A stretch of 64,000 nucleotides of DNA from Pyronema omphalodes. Its lineage: Eukaryota; Ascomycota; Pezizomycetes; Pezizales; Pyronemataceae. The notes under the pieces were generated by a model that saw only the letters and a list, made by a program, of their open reading frames with translations, had not been told where the DNA came from and made no database searches. The stretch spans positions 558,001 to 622,000 of the forward strand of contig JAJJXM010000020.1 in NCBI GenBank assembly GCA_024516155.1, written 5' to 3'. Below are positions 55,538 to 64,000 of this stretch, piece by piece. A program made the position numbers and the translations under genes. Position 1 is the first letter of the stretch; each line of letters opens with the position of its first letter.

Positions 55538-58500
55538 CTTTCCAGCTGTGATAAGACGGAGGTAGAAGAAGAAGGAGAAGTGGATGAGAGAGATGAAGAT
55601 TGATGAGATAAGATAAGACAGAAGAGGACAGGAGAGGGGGATGGCAATGAAACAAGCCAAAGCAGGATGGAGAAGATTATGGAAACTAGCGAAACTCAAA
55701 GAGAAGGACCGCAAGGGTGTAGGTTTATCGGATTTTTACGGATTTTCAACACATTCACAACGGATTCACGGCATTGGATTATTTTCTTTTAGATTCTTTT
55801 TTTCCTTGGGTTATTTTTAGGGGGTATGGTATATACAGGCATAACAAACAGATCGGTAGCGTGCGAACGCAGGGATAGGAATTTCTGAACAGTAACAATT
55901 GTGTACAGCTTTTTTTTTTTCGGGGTTTTTTTATTTGTTTGGTTTCAGAGGCTGGTTCAGATGGCGTTTCTTTATGGAATACTCTATCTTCCTTTTGTTA
56001 TCTTGTGTTTTGTTTTTGTTTTCTTTTAGCGACTAGCAAGCGAGCGAGCGAGCGTTGGTTTTTTTTTCCTTATTGCTTTTTATGGTTTTTACTGTAACTC
56101 CATCGTTTTTTTGGTTTCTTTTATATCTTGCTTTCATTTTTTCTGTTTCTCCTTTTCCTTTTCCCTTTGTTTAGTTTGCTTTATCTACTGCTTTACTTGT
56201 CTTTTTTCAACTCGCAGGACGAAACGGGGAATAGGTGCACTTACTTTACTTTACTTGTTTTTTTTTTGGTTCTTTAGTTGGTTGGGTTAACGGAAACGGT
56301 AACGGAAACGGGAAACGGGGATTACTACTATAAGACAATCGCAGCGATGCCGGAAAAAATCTTTTAACAATCAGGGTCAAGCACAATTACCGGAGAATTG
56401 GTTTTCTTTTTTTTGGGGATATTTCTTATGTCATTTCCTAGTGTTATTTGATTTTATCCTTTGTTTTGTCGGTTTTTGGTTTTTGGCTTTTTTTTTTGTA
56501 TTACTTCAGTTCTTACTCTCTTTCATACCGGTTTTGGAGATGGCTTTTACTTTTGTTTTTGTTTTTTTGGAATTTTAATGGTTCTTTGTTCATTTTTTCC
56601 TTCTCACTTTTTTTCCTTTTTTTGTGATGGTTGTGAAGCGGTTATGAGCTGATGGGTTGATGTGGTGATGATGTTTATGGATTTCCGCGGGAGACAGATG
56701 AAATGAGATGAACCTGAAACGGGGAAAGAAAGGGGGCCGGGGGATATGGGTATGGGTATGGGTATGGATATGGATATGGATAATTATGTTATTACGTTAG
56801 GTTTCTCTTTTGTATTTTCTTGTAACCATTTTTTTTTCTTTGGGATGACGGATTAAGGACCTACTGCTACCTAGTGAATTGAAATGATGGATTCAGTGAA
56901 TGAATTAATTGCCCCAATCATGATAACCGTGACTAGAAGAAAAAAGAGGGGTAAAATTCGAATCTTAAACTTGCTAGAATCCTTATGATCAGTTCTGAAG
57001 AGAGAAAATCGTGAGAATACCTAAGGACCTAAGGAATAACCAAAAGAGGGGTAATGGGTCAATGTGGTGTCATCAATCTATAGTGGTATAATCTCGTCAG
57101 CCTCATGCTCAGGAACATCCTACAGGGGAAAACCTAGTTTTTGCCTAACGGATAGCCTACCGATATTTGACGGCGCCCTAGTTAGCTAGCTATTTCATTG
57201 ACACTTGGGCTAGTTTATCGACCCATGGGATATTGGGCTTGGGCGTGGGCTTGGGCTTGAGTATTAGGAGTTTGGATGGCTGAACATGGACGTGGACGTG
57301 GACGTGGTAGTTGGTAGCCATGCCAGTAGTGCTAGCTACTAGTCAGATACTGGGTTGATGAGATAGTCTAACACGATATATGGATGGATCTTTGGTTCTA
57401 GATTTAACGTATCTAATCTCTGAGTCACCATTTTTTTTCAGCTAGGAGACGAAGATGATGAAGAAACACCCGGCCGCTGTTTAGGTTTTTGGGTTGCCCG
57501 CACCCCGCACCCCGCACCCAGCACCCAACACCACCCGTACATTTTGGTATAGATCAGAAGAAACTATAAGTGTAGTATGGAATTTTAAATACGGTACGTA
57601 ACCAGACAACTGTTTCCCCGCTTCTTGGTGGTTTTTTTCTTTCTTTGTTAAAAATGCCAAGACCTACTTACCTCCCTACCTGCCTACCTTACCTACCTCA
57701 TCATGCGTTTTCATGCGTTTTGATGTTGCTGTTTATGCTGTTGTTTCCTTGCAGACTGCAGATTGCAGATTGCGGATTCTCATGTTTTGTTTTTTTCGGT
57801 TTTGTATCTAAAGGTACTGTAGTTATAACATCCCTTATTCTTTTTTAAATAAAAACTTTCTTTTCTTTTCTTGTCTTTTTATTTTCTTTTCCCCGTTTTT
57901 ATTTCATAACGGGGGGCGTTTCATGCATTCTGCTGCATGTAGTTATAGAGGGGTTGTGTCAAGCATCACTTACAGTATAAAGTCTCATGAGTCTTGCATA
58001 AGAAGTTCAAAGACCGATTCTAGAGTAGTATATGTAGCACCATATGTAAGTAGTAAGTTAGAACGTACATGCTACATTTTTAGAGTACAGATAATATAGT
58101 TGGCTGGCTGGATAGATGGCTGGCTAAGGAGCTAGCTACGTTGACTATATGGTGTTGTACCTGCCATGTTTCGAATTATGTACAGTATTCTGACACACTA
58201 CATGGACAGATAATATATGTAGCCTGATTTTCCATAAAAGATTGCCAGCCCCCACGCAGAAAAGGCGAAAAGGCAGAAATACGACTAAAATTTGAGAATA
58301 TTAAATCTTATCTCCAGGGATTAAGATTGAACGATGCAGATAGGTAGGTAACTCTGGAGGCTAACAGGGGGGTGTTGTTATCAGAAGACGTTTATAGGAT
58401 GGTGGTTTGTTCACGTGTGGGGTTATTACAACTAGGATATGGTACTTTGAGGCTTTGTTACTTGCTGCAGAAAATCCTGTTATGTACCTCCCTTTGCTTT

Positions 58501-61500
58501 CAGGGCTTTTACCGGCGACGAGGTTCTGAGACCCCGCGTTTCATACTAGATGTCGTGGGGAGAAGAAAGGGTATGGAATCAGAGAGGGGAGGAAATCGGA
58601 AATTCTGGATCGATGGAATTCCTGATGAGGACCTCCGGGGAATTATAAAGTGCTTCCTATTGATGCTTAGATGAAGACGAATACCAGTGGATCGTAAAAA
58701 AAATGGGTTGTCAAGTCGCCGGATCAAATAACGGGGGGATCGACGTTGCTGGGCCTTGCTGGAATAAGCTTTACTGATCAGATCACACTTTGGATTTCTT
58801 TTCATCCGGCAGTCCTATCAGATTGATTGCAGCTCCAAGGATTGTCTGTATACATACTCAGCTGCAGATTTCCATGCGGGGTAAAGTTACAGATTATCTA
58901 TGAGCTGCAGGTGTCACTTTCTTGCAGCTGGCAGCAAATCATCATATATGCAGTATGTACTTTGTCGTTATTACGGCTGCAGGCTGCATAATGCGAGGAA
59001 ATATGCTGCCGTTAACCATCAGCTTGGTTACAGTTTAAGGATTATTTTGTGGTTTCATCTGTCGTTTTTGTTATTTGCATGATTTTAATTATGTATTTCA
59101 TTATATTGCTGACAGTAATCGAAAGGCAGAAATTTGCCGATGCCAAGCCATGTCTCCACATGATGGACGTCGCCGAGTCAACGTTCCTCATGACCAAAAA
59201 CTCCACCCATCCTCCACCTTTATCCACCTATCTACCATTGACCTTACAGTAATTCATTTTTTCCCCATGAAAACAACCCTCTTTCCAGCCTCCAAGCGAG
59301 AAATGAATCTCATGTCGGCGAACTCTGTGTTACCGGGTTTATGGGCGAGTGACCAATGAGAAGCTAGAGACCGAGTATGCACAGATGATTCGCAGTTCAA
59401 TCCATGCCAAATTCAAGCTTATGCAAGACTCCCCAGTAATCAGACCGAAATTGAGGATAGGCTGATGGATAGAGAGCGGTGCAGAAGGACGATCAACTTC
59501 GCTACTGACACTAGACAAAGAAACGCTGCCGCCCGTTAACTAACGAAGCACAAGTCGAACGGGTCCAGGCACCAGGGGTAGGTTTATCAGAGTAACGATC
59601 CTCTTTTCGAAAGGCTTCCTGTTACACTACTTACAGAATCTAGGCATGGAAAAATCGCTCAAGAATGTTGGAAGGTTACTCGTACTCGGAGTACCGTGAA
59701 ATTTTAATGTCGGCTCGACCTTGTAGTATTACTTTAATTTTCCGAATATATTATGCATCGGCGTAGACTTCTCGATTAAATTATGATATGAGATCACAAT
59801 TTTTGATTCCAAGCTCCGAGGTGGCCCTAAACGGGACTGGTGGGGAGAAACGCGGATGGCACATGGCGCTCGCGGGTGATGGGGTGGCGCTTGCCACTCT
59901 CTGCCACTGTGGAGTCGGACGACCCTCAAAAACGATTAAAACCCAAGCGAGGTTGGAGGCTGGAGGAGGTTGGAAAGTTTTACCGCTACCGGTCTTCAGG
60001 TTTCACAAAATTGATCAAGTCGGAAAATTATCAATGTTCGACATGCCGCTTTAAGGAATTTGATGAAACTTTACCATTTATCACAGGTCTAATGATAATT
60101 TTTCATCATCGTACCTACATATGTATGCTATGTGGCTGCAGGATGACAAACTTTACAGCTTCTCAATGCACATCTACAACCGACTTTTCGCACCGGTCTT
60201 CAGCATTCCATTCTTGGTTTACTCTACATCTTCAATCATCAACCGCTCGATCTCATCAACGTGGAGAGATTCGGAGACCCTGCGTGGATTCGCCAATCCA
60301 GTCTCCAGATCGAAGAGTTTCGCCGTCAACCGATGTGGAAACGCTAAAACGCCTTATTCTGATGTTGTTCTGCAGATATCGTGTGAGCTGTCTCGTGATG
60401 CAGGATGCTGTTGGGAATTTCTGCCACAAGGCCAGATCTAAGGTTTCTCGTATTTGGCCTATGGACTCCTCCTTACGATGCTTCTCATCCGCGGACATAC
60501 AAATATTGCAGAAACGCGTCTAATTTCTCAACCGGCCTAATATCGATAAGTTGTTGCTGGCTACATGATGTAAGGTAAGCGCCCCGGTGGCGGAGGGAAG
60601 ACTGGCCCCCCGCTTGGGAATTAGCGGGATGGTGAAGACGCCTGGGACTTTGACACTGCCGAGGCACCTGAAAGCACTATCGATATTGGTGGAATGACTG
60701 GTGGCTGAAACCCAAGTGGCTCTGATGAAAGTCTAACTTGCAACGAGATGGAGCAATTGAGGAGGCGCAGAAAAGCAGCCGCCATGTAGCCAGAAGTTGG
60801 ACCCTAACTAAGTTTCCTGCCTGGCTAGTCTCGCCGGGCACCATCAGTTCGGGACCTTCGGTTCCGTGAAAATGTTCACCGGGTCATCGTTAGAGTTGCT
60901 GCCTAGTACTAGAACCTTCGACATTTGGTGTCTGACTGATGTCGTTTATGGTTATCATAGGCTATGACAAGACAGGGTCCACTTACGAGGATTGGGTCAG
61001 CATAGATCTATCTTCATCATCATAGACAGCATTAATTGCATCAGATCTGTTCCTCTCGTCTACTATTTATTAATAATTATTTATGAATACCTTAAAATAT
61101 CTCTGGCATATTTGATACATAATGATGCTCAGCCTTAGTATTTTCGTATGAAGCTGACATAACTTCTGCATTCCACTGCATCAAGCAGTGCTCTGCATCA
61201 AAGCTTGCTGCTTTCCCAGCTCCGACCGATGGTCAGCCCTAAAAATAGGGATCCAGGCCGGGCTAAGCCCCAATACGCAGTGTCAACCACTCCTGCTTTG
61301 TACTTCTAGTACCTGAAACCCAAAGCCCCGGGCCGTAACGAAGTTACGTCTCAAATGGCGTAAACTTAGTCTTTTGATACTATTCTATCTATTATGACAT
61401 TTGCTTTTTACCCCCTAGCTGAACCGCATGGTGGTTTCTTATATGTGCCGAAGTTGTTCGGTAGTTTGTGTTTCATAACTCGGCCCGGCCCAAAGCGAAG

Positions 61501-62044
61501 TGAGGAGGTCTCATTTTACGGTTGACTGGGAAGAAGTTGCTGGGGACCGGAAAAAAACAAAGTTCACTCGGGGTTCAGATAAGGTTTACGCTAAGCTGGT
61601 TTAGCCGTGGAAATTTCACGTCGGAGCCTCAAATGCAACTTCCGGCTCCGGGGGAACGCCGCGGCCTGCGCCGTTAGAAAGTTAAGGCTGGGATGTGTTT
61701 GACTCGGCTTTCACACCGAGGCTGAACCCGTGTTAATGGTCCCCCCGTTGTTAAGTGCAATACCCGAGGGTCCGGATCCCGGATCGGATTACTTAGGCTG
61801 CTTTAGATAAAGTTTTATATGAACCTGTAGTTATGAAACTTGAAGACGACCAGCGTCTGAAAATTCAATTCAATCGTGCTATTAAAATTACAATTCCAAT
61901 AACTCCACGCTTTCCATGTAATGCGTACAATGCTCCTAACAGAATGCCCGAAAGTAAAATAGGCCACCATCATCTCCTACCATGATAATCAAGGGTATCA
62001 TCAGATCCCTATCTTATCCATCATCTGCTAGAAGAAGACCTTGT
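55538..62044. other. Gene-free region, T-rich in its first half
   Basis: 55750-57900 is very T-rich on the plus strand with many T8-T10 runs, (GCGA)n at 56037-56055, GGGTAT at 56746-56770, GACGTG x3 at 57291-57309, CCGCACC repeats near 57499-57520 and CCTAC repeats near 57663-57695. This may be a long 3' region of the 54428 gene. 57900-59800 shows nothing recognisable. 59840-60523 holds a 227-codon plus frame without an ATG start. 61233-61800 is a GC-richer island with a TE-like look. Confidence 0.4.
59840..60523 (+). other. Long open frame without ATG start, unrecognised
   Basis: Open for 227 codons but begins with GTG. The part KRGWRLEEVGKFYRYRSSGF followed by TKLIKSENYQCSTCRFKEFD (about 60010-60075) has plausible protein composition with a C-x2-C pair. 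The rest is rich in Ser/Arg/Cys and looks random. A possible donor follows at ATCACAG|GTCTAA and an acceptor at GGCTGCAG|GATGAC, so a spliced small gene is conceivable. I do not recognise any family. Confidence 0.2.
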
Positions 62045-62443
62045 TTAGTTCCACCCAACAATTCCTTGCCCCAATACAGAACCTCCAGCTACAATGGATA
62101 CAGCTCTACCAATAATTCCCTCTCCACCAACCCCAAGATCTAATCGTTGCTCCAATGACGATAATCCAGAACGAAGCGGTAGTGAATACAACACTGGCTC
62201 ACCGGGGGAGATACATGTTAGGTCTCCGTGGTCGTGAATTCGTAGCTCGCAATCCTCGGGATTACTTAAGTCGTGGAAGGTTGATACTGAGGTCGGAGAA
62301 GTTGATAAAATAGGGTCGTTGGTGAAGTGGAGTTGACAGGAGGTAAACAAAGATGATGATGAAGGTGAGGATGTTGGGGAGGGGTGTAGGATCGCGACTA
62401 TAGTGGTTGTTAACAAAAAGTTTAAGTTGAGGAATGAGGAGAT
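62045..62443 (-). CDS. Candidate small protein frame, blocked by an upstream stop
   Basis: A 132-codon open frame on the minus strand ends in DLGVGGEGIIGRAVSIVAGG followed by SVLGQGIVGWN. The Gly-codon-rich end looks coding. The IIGRAV...G segment and an upstream IHDHGDLTC faintly resemble Cu/Zn superoxide dismutase-type sequence, but zinc/copper ligands are not in place, so I do not assign that function. There is no ATG within the first part. A 15-codon ATG frame (from 62491) is in the same phase but ends in TAG at 62444-62446, immediately before the open frame. A splice acceptor (GTTAG) sits exactly at that stop, so an upstream exon is possible. Could be a pseudogene, a spliced gene or chance. 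Confidence 0.3.
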   Translation of the reverse strand: MSSFLNLNFLLTTTIVAILHPSPTSSPSSSSLFTSCQLHFTNDPILSTSPTSVSTFHDLSNPEDCELRIHDHGDLTCISPGEPVLYSLPLRSGLSSLEQRLDLGVGGEGIIGRAVSIVAGGSVLGQGIVGWN

Positions 62444-62446
62444 CTA

Positions 62447-64000
62447 ACTAGCTCCACCTAACGAGGTGCGGGTTGAGAAGCCGTTACACATGATGATAAT
62501 GATGTGATGTTCAGGTACAGGTACAGGTGATTGAGTTTTGGTTTCTGATAACTGATTCTTCGAGTTTCTTTATTCGTGGAGTATTGATAGAGTTTTGTGA
62601 ATGGAGGGATTGAATTATTATCGGATCCAGGAGTTCAGGAATGGGAGGGTTTTATTATAACACCTTCCCCCTGTATCCCATGTCACTTCAATAGCACCTT
62701 GGTGGTCTATTTTCTATGTTTAGGGAAACGGAAGTAGACATTTAGCAAGGAGAAATCTGCTCAGGTGCTATATCTATCGAGTACTATCAGGGATTATTTT
62801 ATTCTTTCTTGCTCGTGTGTAGTACATTTTATGAGCGCGTTTCTCAGGGGGAGGTGCTTTTACTTTTGTACGCGTGAGAGGGTTTGAGAGCTTAAACGTT
62901 GTGTGTGTTGCGCGCGTTAGATATGTCGCGTTCGGTACCCGGGCGCAAACCCTAATTTTGCGGGGGAAAACTTGCGCATCACGGGCGGCTCCCCCTGAAC
63001 ATCTAGTTCCACTTCCATATTCAAGGCCACAGATAATTGCTATTAAACTTCAAGCAAAAATAACTGGAAAGAATTCACTGTATTCGCACTTCAGCTTCAG
63101 CTTCGGTCAGCTTTAACTCATCCCATCACGAAATAGCAGGAACCCGGATAGCTATGTACCTCGCTATATTAGACCGCAACCCGGATGGACCCTCCAGGAA
63201 GTCAATTGAAGCTCCAGACCGGTGTGTTGATGTCTTACATTCCAATATCTTTTCGTCTGAAGGTCTCAGCCTTCTTTCAGTTCCGTGGCAAATGGCGAAA
63301 GTATGGGTTTTTGATAGTCGGAATGATAGATAGATACCACATATGCTAGTATCCGACGCGAGGCTGATGTGGCACCGCGTCGCGATACCGTGAGGCAACG
63401 GCACTTTCCAGGCTGGGAGATAACCCCTGCTTGCCCGGCGGCGGGAGATCGACGCGCATTTTGCTTGGCACTTGGCAGTTGGCCCGTGCGGCGTGCGGCG
63501 TGCGCAGAAGTGTACGGTGCACGGTGCACAGTGCAGAGTTCACAAGAATGCACATGCGCTAAAAAGCATGCCAAGGCTATGACTCAGCTGATGAGAATTA
63601 GTCAAAAAAAATACTGGGATATTCGTCCGATGTTGAGGTGAGTTTGCTTATTTCGGGTGAGAAGAGATGGCGATGATTGGTCTTAGATGAGGTGGTGCAT
63701 ACGGCAGTGCAACGGGTTTTACGGCCCGAGCCTTGTTTTTTTTGTGTCGTAGGATTGTGGCCTAGTGTGTCTAAGATCTTCGGGATTCCCTATGTAGTAT
63801 AAAACTGGTTGTTATGAATTGCGTATGTATTGACTTTGCCAGACTACGATGGTTACACATTGTTAGGCAGTTGATGTGCAGCGGATGTGCTCAATTGGGT
63901 CAAACTTGATGACGCATTGGCTTTAAGCTTTGTGGTGGCTTGGCTGCCTTCACGATGCTCGTTGAGCATGCACTGCGGCGTAATGATGATATGATTACTT
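62447..64000. other. Gene-free right end of the window
   Basis: No convincing gene. 63360-63550 is GC-richer with short GTGCGGC and GTGCAC repeats (63485-63535); frames across it on both strands are compositional. The right edge shows no start of a recognisable gene. Confidence 0.4.

Overview
This is a filamentous ascomycete (Pezizomycotina) nuclear contig. The evidence is short 50-155 nt GT-AG introns with CTAAC/CTGAC branch sites, an RPD3-type histone deacetylase, a large fungal Zn2Cys6 regulator, a DUF3074 protein and a fungal SLIP-GC-like GTPase. I cannot fix the class. Gene density is very low: about nine convincing genes in 64 kb, separated by AT-rich, microsatellite-laden gaps of up to 13.6 kb. 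All gene models below were spliced by hand from reading frame, splice signals and family conservation; none is backed by transcripts.

Layout. 1-1775 (-): 5' part of an RPD3-like histone deacetylase with two consecutive 10-nt microexons. 2548-2922: a 371-bp MITE-like element with 13-bp terminal inverted repeats flanked by TA. 3388-5427 (+): DUF3074/START-like protein with a C-terminal coiled coil. 6248-6854: about 87 copies of a 7-bp telomere-like repeat. 7111-7171: a perfect 18-bp hairpin. 8253-13055 (+): a ten-exon SLIP-GC-like large GTPase whose N-terminal exons lie in a 4 x 237-bp tandem duplication; each unit carries one in-frame 55-codon exon and one 72-nt intron. 13961-16045 (+): a protein with a GDSG (trypsin-like) motif and an acidic tail. 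17149-19613 (-): myotubularin phosphatase. 20799-21635 (+): YJU2/CWC16 splicing factor. 26343-28346 (+): pyruvate kinase. 29735-30667: a 759-bp inverted-repeat element inserted between two copies of an about 80-95 bp direct repeat. 36969-40786 (+): Zn2Cys6 transcription factor. 54428-55537 (+): an unrecognised protein with a long low-complexity tail. 62045-62443 (-): a weak candidate frame.

The genes are mostly unrelated housekeeping or regulatory functions: chromatin deacetylation, phosphoinositide turnover, pre-mRNA splicing, glycolysis and transcription. The only pair that suggests joint action is the co-oriented GTPase and GDSG protein at 8253-16045. The most notable finding is the tandem exon duplication inside the GTPase gene: the repeat looks like intergenic satellite DNA but splices into a repeated 55-residue module. 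The second is the pair of 10-nt microexons in the deacetylase gene.
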